From positions 1-15,101 of the forward strand of contig CBFIHR010000094.1 in the NCBI GenBank assembly GCA_965662365.1: DNA of 15,101 bases, read 5' to 3'. Shown in pieces: positions 6,006 to 14,265 of the stretch. The notes beneath the pieces were generated by a model. The model saw only the letters and a program-made list of their open reading frames with translations, searched no databases and was not told the origin of the DNA. The stretch's first letter is position 1. The number at the start of each line of letters is the position of its first letter. The position numbers and the translations under genes were made by a program. Origin of the DNA: CAWVWD01 sp965662365 (GTDB lineage: Bacteria; Bacteroidota; Bacteroidia; Chitinophagales; Saprospiraceae).

Positions 6006-7616
6006 TTAAAGTTTCAATGTAAATCCAGCCATCATGTTAAAGCCAAAGTTCGGATAATTATTCCAACGCTGAAATTTCTGATTCGTGACGTTATTCAAAT
6101 CAACAAAAACACCTAATTTATCATTCACCTGATAAGCTGCACCTAAGTTTAAGTCGAATAAAGTTCCTGTGTTCACAGCGTCGTTATTCACGTCCAAATA
6201 AGTGATTCCGCCCGCATTATACAATTCGCCTCGAAGCGTCAATTTATCCTCAAATGCTTTATAGGTTGCATTGACATTCATTTCTAAATTTGGCAAATGC
6301 CAAGCCGCTTCTAAACTATCCATCGTATAAGTATTCACATCAATCGTACCTCCAATTTCTAAGTTTTCGATTGCTGAAAATAAGATACTTCCGTGAATAT
6401 TGAAGCTATTCGCATTGTCGTATAGAACATTAAATCGGCGTGTATCAGTCGGATCGTTTAAATACAATGCTAAGTTTTTGTACTGCTTAAATCCGACCAA
6501 ACCTTCAAATGAAAAGCCGTTAAAATTACCTCTCAATCCACCGTAATAATAATTTTGTCTGGTGTTTCTGGCTTCAAATTGATTTTGCACAAACGGATTA
6601 TAATCCGTTATGCTACGATAGGTGTTTTTCTGAATGTCTCCTGTCGCACCAGCAATTACAGCAAATTTATCACTCGCAATATTCACCGTTGCTTCTACGT
6701 CCGGAAATACATAAAATGTACTATCTGCTGATGCCATATTCGCCCCGACTTTAAACTGAAAAGTTCCACCGTGAAACGTAAAATTCGGTTTGATGTAAGC
6801 AACATTATTCGTTTGACGAACCGTGTCACCATTAAAATTAGTCAAATCATTTCCCACTGTCAATTTGAAAGCATGTGCGTCTGCAATCCATTTTGTAAAA
6901 TCCAAGTGTACATCTACCCCAAACTCACTGCCGTCATATAACTCCGCTAAGTTGTAAAAATCCAAGCCAACATCGTAGTTCAAATCGCCTTTGGTAAGCT
7001 CCGAATTAAACAAATGCACTTTTCCATCAATTAATCCAAAACGCTGACGCACAGAGTCTTGTGGAAAAACAATAGAATCGGCAATATTCTCATAACCATA
7101 AAAATGAACGATATCGTGATTGTACCCTAAGTTCGCACCAATAGAAAAATTCTCAGTATATTTGATGACATCACCTTCAACTAAGGTCGAACTAAATCGC
7201 TGATTTTCTTGATAACGATTGTTATTCGCCGAGTTGTGATACGCATGAACGTGATACAATAAATCTTTTGAAGCACCCGAGCCATAATGCAAATCCAAAA
7301 ATGGCTGATTCGGTACACCGTAACCGAATTTTGAATAAAACTTATACGTCGGGTCGGGTTTATCCCTTTTCAACGCTACTGGCTTTAACTTTGGCGGATC
7401 ATAATTTAATGTTAATAATTTTGTTGGAACCGTATAATTGAGATTCGTAGAAACGTCCTCAATTGCTGGTAAAATTGGCTTTGTTACTAATCTTTGTGTC
7501 TGAGCCAAATCAGCTTCAAATTGTTTCAAAACTTCCACCTGTTCCGATGGTAGTTTTTGACCAAATACGTTAACCGTCACCAATAATACTGCGATTAACA
7601 AACTTATATTTTTCAT
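6006..7616 (-). CDS. TonB-receptor-like outer-membrane beta-barrel, no plug domain
   Basis: A 536-residue protein with a type I signal peptide (MKNISLLIAVLLVTVNVFGQ, cleavage after the Gly or Gln). About residues 20-85 form a proline-rich periplasmic segment (KPILPAIED, YDPPKLKPVAL), and the rest alternates hydrophobic and polar residues as in a beta-barrel. The C-terminus (VFVDLNNVTNQKF, W.NYPNFGFNMMAGFTLKL) matches the last strands of TonB-dependent receptors. The N-terminal plug domain is missing and the protein is shorter than the 700-1000 residues usual for such receptors, so this may be a barrel specialised to partner the TPR protein encoded just upstream. The two genes are separated by 83 bases without a promoter and end in a shared terminator. 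Substrate unknown; energised uptake through TonB is not supported, because no TonB box or plug is seen. Confidence 0.75.
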   Translation of the reverse strand: MKNISLLIAVLLVTVNVFGQKLPSEQVEVLKQFEADLAQTQRLVTKPILPAIEDVSTNLNYTVPTKLLTLNYDPPKLKPVALKRDKPDPTYKFYSKFGYGVPNQPFLDLHYGSGASKDLLYHVHAYHNSANNNRYQENQRFSSTLVEGDVIKYTENFSIGANLGYNHDIVHFYGYENIADSIVFPQDSVRQRFGLIDGKVHLFNSELTKGDLNYDVGLDFYNLAELYDGSEFGVDVHLDFTKWIADAHAFKLTVGNDLTNFNGDTVRQTNNVAYIKPNFTFHGGTFQFKVGANMASADSTFYVFPDVEATVNIASDKFAVIAGATGDIQKNTYRSITDYNPFVQNQFEARNTRQNYYYGGLRGNFNGFSFEGLVGFKQYKNLALYLNDPTDTRRFNVLYDNANSFNIHGSILFSAIENLEIGGTIDVNTYTMDSLEAAWHLPNLEMNVNATYKAFEDKLTLRGELYNAGGITYLDVNNDAVNTGTLFDLNLGAAYQVNDKLGVFVDLNNVTNQKFQRWNNYPNFGFNMMAGFTLKL

Positions 7617-7624
7617 ATTTTTTA

Positions 7625-7660
7625 TTGTTAAATTGTTAAATTATCAAATTGTTATTGTTG
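7625..7660. repeat. Short TTGTTAAA tandem repeat in the operon spacer
   Basis: TTGTTAAA at 7625-7632 and 7633-7640, then a variant TTATCAAA (7641-7648) and TTGTTATTGTTG (7649-7660). The repeat lies directly before the barrel start, so it forms the A-rich leader (AACAA units) of that gene on the minus strand. It may aid translation initiation, or it may be simple slippage. Confidence 0.55.
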
Positions 7661-7699
7661 CCCTTTCGGAGATAGACAAAACAGCAACCGTCAAACAAT

Positions 7700-10600
7700 C
7701 TAATTCCCTCCGTCCTCTTCCATTTCTAATTCACCTTCATTTCCACCAGTGTTAGACTCTGGAGCTAACAAACTATTATTTGCGTCTTTTTGCTTAACTT
7801 TATCAAGCTTTTGTTGAGCTTCTTGTACAATGCTATCATCGCCAGAATAATTGTCAACAACTGCTTCTAAATAAACTTGAGCGTTCAAATAATCGCCTTT
7901 CTGAGCATAAATATCACCTAACAAAATATACGAACGAGCCAACCAGTCCGCAAAATCTTCGACCTCAGCCGATTTATCCAAAATGTATTGCTCTGCCTGT
8001 GACAATTGTCCTTGCTTAAAGATAATATAAGCAATTTGATAAAATGCTTCAGCTTTTTGTTCACCAGATAATGAAGTTGTAACTTCCTGAAAAGCCGTTT
8101 TGGCTTTACTCAAATTGTTATCATCTAAAGCCGTTTTAGCGATGTAAAACGCCGCTTCGCCTTTATCCGTTTGCGATGCTCCTGCATTACCTTTGACGGC
8201 TTCCGCCAAACTATAGACTTCAGCACTCTTACCACCCAAACGATAAGCACTGCGAACCGTTCCTAATTGAGCCTCGAACAAATCGTCACCTGTTGCAATT
8301 GTCGTCCATTGAGAATAATAATTATAAGCCTTACCAAAATCCTTTTTCACATTGTACGCAATCAAACCTGCTTTACGCAATGAACGAGCATAATAAGTAC
8401 TTTGACCACGAGTAATTAAATTCTCATAATCCGGTAATGCTTCATTGTACTTTTTCAAAATAAAATAAGACTCTGCACGCTGATACAACGCAGCTAAAAT
8501 GCTCAAACCGTTAGGAAATTCTCGAATATAGCTAGTATAAGCCGCAATAGCTTTATCATAATTTCCGTTTTGATACTGTGCCTCCGCTGCTTTAAAACTC
8601 AACGCATCTTTTTCTTTATCCGTAACATTGTAGTCAATTGATTTCAAGAATGCAATATACTTTTGAGGTTCTCCTCTATCCACATAAATCTCCTCAATAC
8701 TGCGTAAAGCCGTTGCTTTATCTTCCGATGTTGCATTATTCGTACATACTTTTTTATAATATTCCAATGCTTCATCTCCATTATCTTGATTGTAGGCAAT
8801 CAAGCCTAATTTCAAATAAGCCGAGTTGACCAAATCACTTGTCGAAGCATAATCTCTGACCAATTTTTTCAAAGGTACCTGAGCTTTTGCCAAATCACCT
8901 AATTGCAAATAGGTAGAACCTAATTCCAACAACGCATTGTCAGCAAATTCAGAATTTGGCGTACGCTTGATTAAGTTGTCGAGGGTCACTAACTTTCCTG
9001 CGTTGTCATTCTGCAATCCTTGAATAATTGATTTTTGAAAATACGCATAATCACTTCCTTGAGCCTTACGGCTAATCACCCGATTATAAAAAGTTAAGGC
9101 TTTTGGATATTTATTATTTTTCAAATTACAATCTCCTGCACGAAGCAAAGCATCAGGATAAATCTTATTTTTCACATCATCGCTATCCATTTCATTACGA
9201 GTGATTCTCGTTGCAAAATAATTAACCGATTCCTCAAAAAATCGCCCTGCTGTTGTATAATCGTTCTTTTTTAAATAATTATACCCCAGCGCATAATTCG
9301 CTGTTCCGACCGAGGCTTCATCGGTGAATAAATTCGGCTGAGATTTGGCATAAGTCAAAAACTGGTTAAAATCATTAATGCTACTGGCATAATCTTTTTC
9401 ATTAAAATTAATATCACCAATCCAATAATTCGCCAAAGCTGTAATTCTTCTATCATGCTGATAATCACGACCTAACGACTTGATAAACATATTTTTAGCC
9501 TGTGCCGTTTTTCCTTCTTGCATCAACTGCACTCCACGATAATAAGCGACTTTTTGATACGCACGACGAATCTCCAAAGACTTATTTGGCATCTCTTCAA
9601 TAATCATCAATGCTTGTGCATAATTACGAGTATTCAAGAAAACCTTACTCAATAACTCTTGTGCTTCCCGATAGTGTGTCGAGTTCGCTGGAATTGCCTG
9701 TAAAGCATCCGCAGCATCACGAGAGAAGTTCAATTCATAAGATAATTTACCGTACAAAAACTGAGATTCCTCTTTGATTTCTTTATTAAAATCCATCGTA
9801 CTGGCTTTCTTAAAAGCCGCTCTGGCAGAGTTTTTATCCCCCGTTTTGATGTGACAATCCCCCAAGTTATACAAAGAGTTTTGACCCATTTTAGACTCTA
9901 AGTTCTTTAAGCCATCGAAGTTTTTTGCAGCTTCTTCATATTTTCCGACACGATACTGCGTATAAGCCAATTGATACAAATCCTCTTTACGAAGGTTTCC
10001 ACCTCGTGCGGCTTCCTCTAAATAAGGCAAAGCTTTCGCAAATTGCCCTTCCTCAAAATACGCTTGACCAATTAACTTATTGATTTCTTTTTGCTTCTTG
10101 ATTCGAGTATTTTGTGCCTGTGTCAACCCATAAGAAATGACCTTTTCATAATCCTGCTGAGCAAAAGCAATTTGACAAATGTAATACGGCACATCACGAC
10201 TATATTTTTTAGAGTTTTTCACTCTCTCAAATGATTCGATAGCCGTTTTATAATCTTCTCCCTGAAAAGCCGTCACACCATAATAATAATTGGCAGGATA
10301 ATAATAATCCCCCTGAATATCTTTGACCTGCTTGAATAATGTTTTGGCTTGCTTGTATTTTTTCTTTACCAAATACGCATACCCCATTTTGAACTTCACT
10401 TCCGTAATCATCTTATTATCCAAATCCAACGTCGGTACTTGCTGATAATATTTAATCGCGTCGTCCCACTTTCGTTGACCAAAATAATAATTCCCTAAGT
10501 CCAGCAACGCTGCATTCGCAACACTACTCGGCGAATTATCACGAATGAAATCACGCACTAATTTTTCGCCATCAGGATGATTTAGTCGCAAAGCACATTG

Positions 10601-10846
10601 AGCGTGTTTTAGTTGTGCTTCCTGTTGTAATAATTTGAATTCAGCTGTCTGAGGAGGTTGATATTCTGCATTCATCACTGCCTCGAAGTGTATTTGTGCA
10701 GCAGCATAAACACCTTGCTCAAACAACTCTAAACCTTCTTTGTAATCTCGGTGAGCGTCTGTAAAAATGCTCGTCTGTTGTGCCGAAACCATACTGACGA
10801 CCAATAATAACATCAAAGAAGCTAAAGCAATTTTTAGTTTTGTCAT
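7700..10846 (-). CDS. Very long periplasmic TPR protein (1048 residues)
   Basis: A signal peptide (MTKLKIALASLMLLLVVSMV then SAQQ, cleavage after Ala22) precedes an almost continuous array of tetratricopeptide repeats from about residue 25 to 1010. Repeats are seen in units such as ALLDLGNYYFGQRKWDDAIK, AKTLFKQVKD, LYQLAYTQYRVGKYEEAAKN and ALLELGSTYLQLGDLAKAQ. Roughly twenty repeats are present, mostly of the spaced TPR_6/YbgF-like type. The C-terminus is an acidic, Gly/Glu-rich tail (residues about 1027-1048). It has no lipobox, so it should be soluble in the periplasm or attached through a partner. The barrel gene lies 83 bases downstream on the same strand, and the pair is probably co-transcribed; a scaffold for the barrel or for envelope assembly is the natural inference. 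It is not the same as SprE or BamD, both much shorter. Exact role unknown. Confidence 0.85.
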   Translation of the reverse strand: MTKLKIALASLMLLLVVSMVSAQQTSIFTDAHRDYKEGLELFEQGVYAAAQIHFEAVMNAEYQPPQTAEFKLLQQEAQLKHAQCALRLNHPDGEKLVRDFIRDNSPSSVANAALLDLGNYYFGQRKWDDAIKYYQQVPTLDLDNKMITEVKFKMGYAYLVKKKYKQAKTLFKQVKDIQGDYYYPANYYYGVTAFQGEDYKTAIESFERVKNSKKYSRDVPYYICQIAFAQQDYEKVISYGLTQAQNTRIKKQKEINKLIGQAYFEEGQFAKALPYLEEAARGGNLRKEDLYQLAYTQYRVGKYEEAAKNFDGLKNLESKMGQNSLYNLGDCHIKTGDKNSARAAFKKASTMDFNKEIKEESQFLYGKLSYELNFSRDAADALQAIPANSTHYREAQELLSKVFLNTRNYAQALMIIEEMPNKSLEIRRAYQKVAYYRGVQLMQEGKTAQAKNMFIKSLGRDYQHDRRITALANYWIGDINFNEKDYASSINDFNQFLTYAKSQPNLFTDEASVGTANYALGYNYLKKNDYTTAGRFFEESVNYFATRITRNEMDSDDVKNKIYPDALLRAGDCNLKNNKYPKALTFYNRVISRKAQGSDYAYFQKSIIQGLQNDNAGKLVTLDNLIKRTPNSEFADNALLELGSTYLQLGDLAKAQVPLKKLVRDYASTSDLVNSAYLKLGLIAYNQDNGDEALEYYKKVCTNNATSEDKATALRSIEEIYVDRGEPQKYIAFLKSIDYNVTDKEKDALSFKAAEAQYQNGNYDKAIAAYTSYIREFPNGLSILAALYQRAESYFILKKYNEALPDYENLITRGQSTYYARSLRKAGLIAYNVKKDFGKAYNYYSQWTTIATGDDLFEAQLGTVRSAYRLGGKSAEVYSLAEAVKGNAGASQTDKGEAAFYIAKTALDDNNLSKAKTAFQEVTTSLSGEQKAEAFYQIAYIIFKQGQLSQAEQYILDKSAEVEDFADWLARSYILLGDIYAQKGDYLNAQVYLEAVVDNYSGDDSIVQEAQQKLDKVKQKDANNSLLAPESNTGGNEGELEMEEDGGN

Positions 10847-10848
10847 AG
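10835..10848 (-). repeat. 14-bp direct repeat, copy at the TPR gene start
   Basis: On the minus strand CTATGACAAAACTA covers the ATG and first codons of the TPR gene. An identical copy lies at 10970-10983, 135 bases upstream. See that entry. Confidence 0.75.
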
Positions 10849-10940
10849 TTTTTTTAATTGAATTAATAATTATATAATAGAGCTGTCCAATACGAATAGC
10901 ACTACCTTCACATCAAAATGTCACGGCTCGACCGCCACTC

Positions 10941-10948
10941 CAAATTTA
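10941..10948 (-). promoter_or_regulatory. -7 element of the TPR/barrel operon promoter
   Basis: Minus strand TAAATTTG, an exact TAnnTTTG. Transcription would start near 10934 with a leader of about 88 bases to the ATG at 10846. No TTG box is seen at normal spacing. Its TAA is also the stop codon of the 11-residue upstream frame, which would lie outside this transcript. Confidence 0.4.
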
Positions 10949-10969
10949 AACGATAAAAATGTGAATGTG

Positions 10970-10983
10970 TAGTTTTGTCATAG
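10970..10983 (-). repeat. 14-bp direct repeat, upstream copy
   Basis: The same 14 bases as at the TPR start, including ATG ACA AAA CTA. Here the frame continues for only 11 residues before TAA. It may be a fossil of a local duplication of the TPR gene start, or a chance match. Confidence 0.7.
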
Positions 10984-11206
10984 AATTTTCAGTTTGAGTT
11001 GATATTGCACCATTCAAACATGATAAGAATTACTAACGATAAATAAATTCAATGAAAGGTGCGTATCAAATAAGGAGAGAATTTTTTTATAAATGTTTTA
11101 ATTTAGTTAGTGGTAGCTCGTGTTTTTATCTTATACAGGGTTAGAACGTCAACATTTATTAATTTGTTACATCCCAACAAAATGATTTTTGGGTGACTGT
11201 CAGCCC

Positions 11207-12094
11207 TCAACCGTTCGCAAGTCCAATTAATAAAATAGACAAAATCGCCAATAAAATTCCGACAATATTCACCATAGTTAGTTTTTCTTTAAACGCAAAG
11301 AAGGCCACAATTCCAACCAAAACTAAAACGGCAACATTGTTAATAGGAAAAACGACAGAGCCTTCCATTTCACCTAAGACCTTGAGCAAAAAATAAATAG
11401 AACCTAAATTCGGTACCCCCAAAGCAATACCGCCCAAAACGCTATGAAAAGTCATGGTTTTGCGAGTACGAACAACGTTAAAAATATAAACAACCAAACC
11501 TATCGAGGCCGCTGTACCAAATAATAAGATCGTAAACGGCAATTGATTTCCATTATTTGCATCAAAATAATTGCGTTGTACCGACTGCAAAACGACTTCT
11601 ACCAATGCACTTGCCGAAAATAAAATCACTGGTAACAGCCAAAGTAATTTATTTTTCTCTTTAATTTCTATTTCTTCTTTTTTTGATTTTATATTCGTCA
11701 AAACGACCGCAGTCAATGCCAAAACAATCCCTATTCCTTTGATCCAGGTTAAAGTTTCGTTGTAATACAAAAACGCAAATAAAACAGGTGCAATCAACGA
11801 CATTCGCTGCGTTACCGATGAAACCGCTACTCCAAAGATCGAAATCGTTTTTCCAATAATATAAAACGTCCCAATGAAAAAGCAACCCAACAAAACCGCA
11901 TTCGGAAACCACGGTTCAGAAAAAGTGTGCGTCGTAATAGGCATTTCGCCCAGTACGGCAGTTCCCAAAATCGCACAAACCCAGTAATTTATCACAATCG
12001 CATGAAATAAATCCACTTTCGTAAAACGATTGAACGACTTAAAAACCAGCGCAATCGCTGTTGAACACAAAATACTTAATACCAGATTTAGCAT
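11207..12094 (-). CDS. EamA/DMT-family inner-membrane transporter
   Basis: A 295-residue integral membrane protein with about ten hydrophobic helices in two EamA-like halves (about residues 1-135 and 150-293), joined by a highly charged loop (SKKEEIEIKEKNK) between them. Typical drug/metabolite-transporter features are the SSVTQRMSLIAPVLFAFLYY segment closing the first half and FPINNVAVLVLVGIVAFFAF with a following KEKL in the second half. The length is normal for the family. The substrate cannot be told from sequence. It lies 37 bases downstream of the glycosyltransferase gene on the same strand, so the two are probably co-transcribed, although an EamA protein need not be part of glycan synthesis. 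Start ATG at 12094. Confidence 0.85.
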   Translation of the reverse strand: MLNLVLSILCSTAIALVFKSFNRFTKVDLFHAIVINYWVCAILGTAVLGEMPITTHTFSEPWFPNAVLLGCFFIGTFYIIGKTISIFGVAVSSVTQRMSLIAPVLFAFLYYNETLTWIKGIGIVLALTAVVLTNIKSKKEEIEIKEKNKLLWLLPVILFSASALVEVVLQSVQRNYFDANNGNQLPFTILLFGTAASIGLVVYIFNVVRTRKTMTFHSVLGGIALGVPNLGSIYFLLKVLGEMEGSVVFPINNVAVLVLVGIVAFFAFKEKLTMVNIVGILLAILSILLIGLANG

Positions 12095-12108
12095 ATTTTC
12101 ACCAACTG

Positions 12109-12141
12109 AAATCTATAAGGTTCTCAAAACCTCATAGGTTT
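12109..12141 (-). other. Intercistronic hairpin over the glycosyltransferase stop
   Basis: AAATCTATAAGGTT (12109-12122) pairs with AACCTCATAGGTTT (12128-12141) around CTCAA, with one A/C mismatch and one G-T pair. It spans the stop codon of the glycosyltransferase gene and has no T run on the minus strand, so it looks more like an mRNA processing or stability element, or a partial attenuator, than a full terminator. Confidence 0.45.
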
Positions 12142-13121
12142 AAATGATTTATAATGATATTTTCATCAATATTATTCATACATTTGAAATGACCTTTCGG
12201 ACATGCTTTGTGACCAATTTTGGAACACGGGCGACATGACAAACCCCTCACTTCTACAATTTCAAAATTCGACTCGTCAAGGTGCGGAAACATACCAAAA
12301 TCAGGAATTGTATTCCCCCAAATCGAGATAATTCGTTTCTGAAAAGCAGCTGCAATGTGCATCAGACCCGTATCGTGCGTTATTACAATATCTGACTGCT
12401 GCACAACAGAAGCCGATTGATGAAGATTAAGTTCACCACACAAATTAACGATATTTTGTCCGACAGATTTCACAATCATCGCTCCCCTATTTTTGTCGTC
12501 TTTTCCACCTAAAAGCACAATAATTACGTTATCCTTTTTGATTATTTTTTTAATAATTGAAACCATTTTTTCGGTCGGCAATCGCTTTGTAGAATGTGCT
12601 GCACCTATTGTAAATGCTACTAAAATTGATTTATTTTGTTTAATCGACTGAAGCTCAACTTCATCTTTTTTAGGAATAAAATAATCCAGCCCCTTAGCAT
12701 CATTTTTAATACCTAAAGATGCGACCGTTTTCAAATACCTATCTACAATATGAACATTCGGTAAACGATTAATTTTGAATTTGGTCATCAACCATTTTTC
12801 AAAATTTAGCTTTTGAAAAGATAAAAATTTAGCATTTAATAATAATCGTAAACGTAACGTTCTCAGGTTTTTATGTAAATCAATCACGTAATCAAATTGC
12901 TCCTTTTGTAATTCCGTTTTTAGTTCAGAAACAGCAGATTGAATCGTCCAGACTTTTGTGATATAAGGATTTGTCTTTAAAATAGCAGCATAACTCTGTT
13001 TCGTCAAATAATGCACTTCCGCATTCCTTTGCAACTTCAAACAGCGGACAACAGGCGTAGTCAATACAATATCACCTATTGAACTAAAACGAACCACCAA
13101 TATTTTCAATCTTTTTATCAT
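12132..13121 (-). CDS. Family 9 glycosyltransferase (heptosyltransferase-like)
   Basis: A 329-residue GT-B enzyme of family GT9, expected to add a sugar to lipopolysaccharide core or another surface glycan at the cytoplasmic face of the inner membrane. The N-terminus has the family signature ILVVRFSSIGDIVLTTPVV, with the probable catalytic base Asp17. The donor-binding half shows FTIGAAHSTKRLP (about 170-182), VIIVLLGGKDD, and the diagnostic HDTGLMHIAAA (249-259) followed by ISIWGNTIPDFGMFPH. The C-terminus carries four cysteines, Cys296, Cys299, Cys307 and Cys314, in the pattern CRPCSKIGHKACPKGHFKCM, which recurs in Bacteroidota GT9 proteins and could bind metal. The ATG at 13121 is used because an earlier TTG at 13193 lies upstream of the likely promoter and would add 24 residues before the conserved start. 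Confidence 0.88.
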   Translation of the reverse strand: MIKRLKILVVRFSSIGDIVLTTPVVRCLKLQRNAEVHYLTKQSYAAILKTNPYITKVWTIQSAVSELKTELQKEQFDYVIDLHKNLRTLRLRLLLNAKFLSFQKLNFEKWLMTKFKINRLPNVHIVDRYLKTVASLGIKNDAKGLDYFIPKKDEVELQSIKQNKSILVAFTIGAAHSTKRLPTEKMVSIIKKIIKKDNVIIVLLGGKDDKNRGAMIVKSVGQNIVNLCGELNLHQSASVVQQSDIVITHDTGLMHIAAAFQKRIISIWGNTIPDFGMFPHLDESNFEIVEVRGLSCRPCSKIGHKACPKGHFKCMNNIDENIIINHLNL

Positions 13122-13142
13122 ATCATGATTTGTAAACGGCTG

Positions 13143-13150
13143 CAAAACTA
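13143..13150 (-). promoter_or_regulatory. -7 element of the glycosyltransferase/transporter operon
   Basis: Minus strand TAGTTTTG, an exact TAnnTTTG, 21 bases before the ATG at 13121; transcription would begin near 13136. No -33 TTG is found at normal spacing (TTG at 13161-13163 is only 10 bases away). Confidence 0.5.
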
Positions 13151-13252
13151 CGATTTTATCCAATAAAATCGAGATTTCATGATTCTTCAACAATTATCTC
13201 TTTTAAATTACAATTATTTATTTTTCATCACTAATTACTCCTCATCATTTTT

Positions 13253-13260
13253 TATATTTG
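13253..13260 (+). promoter_or_regulatory. -7 element of the nuclease gene
   Basis: TATATTTG, an exact TAnnTTTG, 30 bases before the ATG at 13291. The expected transcription start is near 13267. No TTG box 17-23 bases upstream. It faces the divergent glycosyltransferase promoter about 100 bases away. Confidence 0.5.
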
Positions 13261-13290
13261 TTAATATATTGATTGAACCATACGCCAACT

Positions 13291-14181
13291 ATGAACAATA
13301 ACATCAAAACAGTAATTTTCGTATTAATATTAGCCGCTTGTGCCAGCTTCTTTGGTATCGATCAAGCCCTAATTGAAGAGTTAACCGGTAATCCAGAGGA
13401 ACAAAAAACCGAACAAAAAACTGAACAAGTAGAACAGCCTGCACAACCGAAACCAAACAAACAGTTGGGGAAGCTAAATAATTATTTGCCTACCACAAAC
13501 CTCGGTTATACATTAAGTTATGGCGACTATTTTACACTTTCTTATTCTAACGAACACCGACAAGCAGAGTGGGTTGCTTATGAAATTTCTAAAGAAAAAC
13601 TGGAACAAGAGGATTTTCCTCGGTCGTCCTTCTTCAAGTCTGATGATCGAATTGATGAAAAATATCGAGTGAAGCATCAGGATTATTCCTCAACTAACTT
13701 TGATAGAGGTCATTTAGCATCTGCCGCAGATTTTTCGTGGGGTGAAGAAGCCATCGAAACGACTTTCTACACAACTAATATCAGCCCACAAGAACCTCGA
13801 TTTAATCGTGGCATTTGGAAAAAGTTAGAAAGTGCCGTCCGAGGGTGGGCGATGCAATACGAACACGTTTATGTCGTCACTGGACCAATTTTGACTGAAA
13901 GGGCAAAAAAACGCTTTCCAAAAGAAAAAAACTATATCGCTGTTCCTCGTCGATATTACAAAGTTGTCTTAAACTATGTCGATGATGAACCGATGGCTGT
14001 AGGATTCATTATGAAAAATGAATATTCCAAATCTCACTTATCAAACTATGTCGTTCCGATTGATGAAATAGAGAGCATTACCGGCATTGACTTCTTTCCG
14101 GAGTTACCTGATGATATCGAAAACGAGTTAGAAAGTAAAATATACTTAACAGATTGGGGCTTAAATGTAACGGATCGTTGA
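13291..14181 (+). CDS. DNA/RNA non-specific endonuclease, lipoprotein
   Basis: A 296-residue nuclease of the beta-beta-alpha-Me NUC1 family (Serratia nuclease/EndoG type), which cuts DNA and RNA with one Mg ion. The catalytic motif is FDRGHLASAADF with Asp138-Arg139-Gly140-His141. The downstream TTNISPQEPRFNRGIWKKLE provides the metal-binding Asn172 and the conserved W..lE helix. The Y.VTGPI and later IP..YYKV strands also fit. The N-terminus is a lipoprotein signal: MNNNIKTVIFVLILAAC, lipobox LAAC with Cys17, followed by a polar linker containing a short EQKTEQKTEQ repeat and PAQPKPNK. The enzyme is therefore likely anchored to a membrane and acts outside the cytoplasm, for example on environmental nucleic acid for nutrition. 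No immunity gene is adjacent. The TTG at 13273 would give six extra residues before the signal peptide and is not used. Confidence 0.9.
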   Translation: MNNNIKTVIFVLILAACASFFGIDQALIEELTGNPEEQKTEQKTEQVEQPAQPKPNKQLGKLNNYLPTTNLGYTLSYGDYFTLSYSNEHRQAEWVAYEISKEKLEQEDFPRSSFFKSDDRIDEKYRVKHQDYSSTNFDRGHLASAADFSWGEEAIETTFYTTNISPQEPRFNRGIWKKLESAVRGWAMQYEHVYVVTGPILTERAKKRFPKEKNYIAVPRRYYKVVLNYVDDEPMAVGFIMKNEYSKSHLSNYVVPIDEIESITGIDFFPELPDDIENELESKIYLTDWGLNVTDR

Positions 14182-14218
14182 GCGGAAAATATTTAAGTTT
14201 ATAATGCATCGGCTGTTA

Positions 14219-14256
14219 GTTAGGTAGTTTCCTGCATGTACTGAAAACTACCTAAC
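14219..14256. terminator. Perfect 12-bp hairpin between convergent genes
   Basis: GTTAGGTAGTTT (14219-14230) is the exact inverse complement of AAACTACCTAAC (14245-14256), with a 14-base loop. It fills the 84-base gap between the nuclease and the cysQ-like gene, ending 9 bases from the cysQ stop. There is no T run on either side, so it is either a terminator of a less usual type or a mRNA 3'-end protector for both genes. Confidence 0.6.
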
Positions 14257-14265
14257 GAAAACGGC

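Larger units (their letters stand above)
10847..11206. other. 360-base gap upstream of the TPR operon
   Basis: No full gene on either strand. It holds an exact -7 element for the TPR operon (10941-10948, minus strand), a second copy of the TPR start context (10970-10983) opening an 11-residue frame (MTKLHIHIFIV, 10946-10981, minus strand), and AT-rich DNA between 10990 and 11190. I see no terminator with a T run behind the transporter gene; GGGTGA (11191-11196) with TCAGCCC (11200-11206) could pair imperfectly, but has no T tract. Confidence 0.5.

Noticed and set aside
13122..13193. 24-residue N-terminal extension of the glycosyltransferase from a TTG start
   Set aside because: It begins upstream of the TAGTTTTG promoter element, and the family signature starts right at the ATG at 13121.
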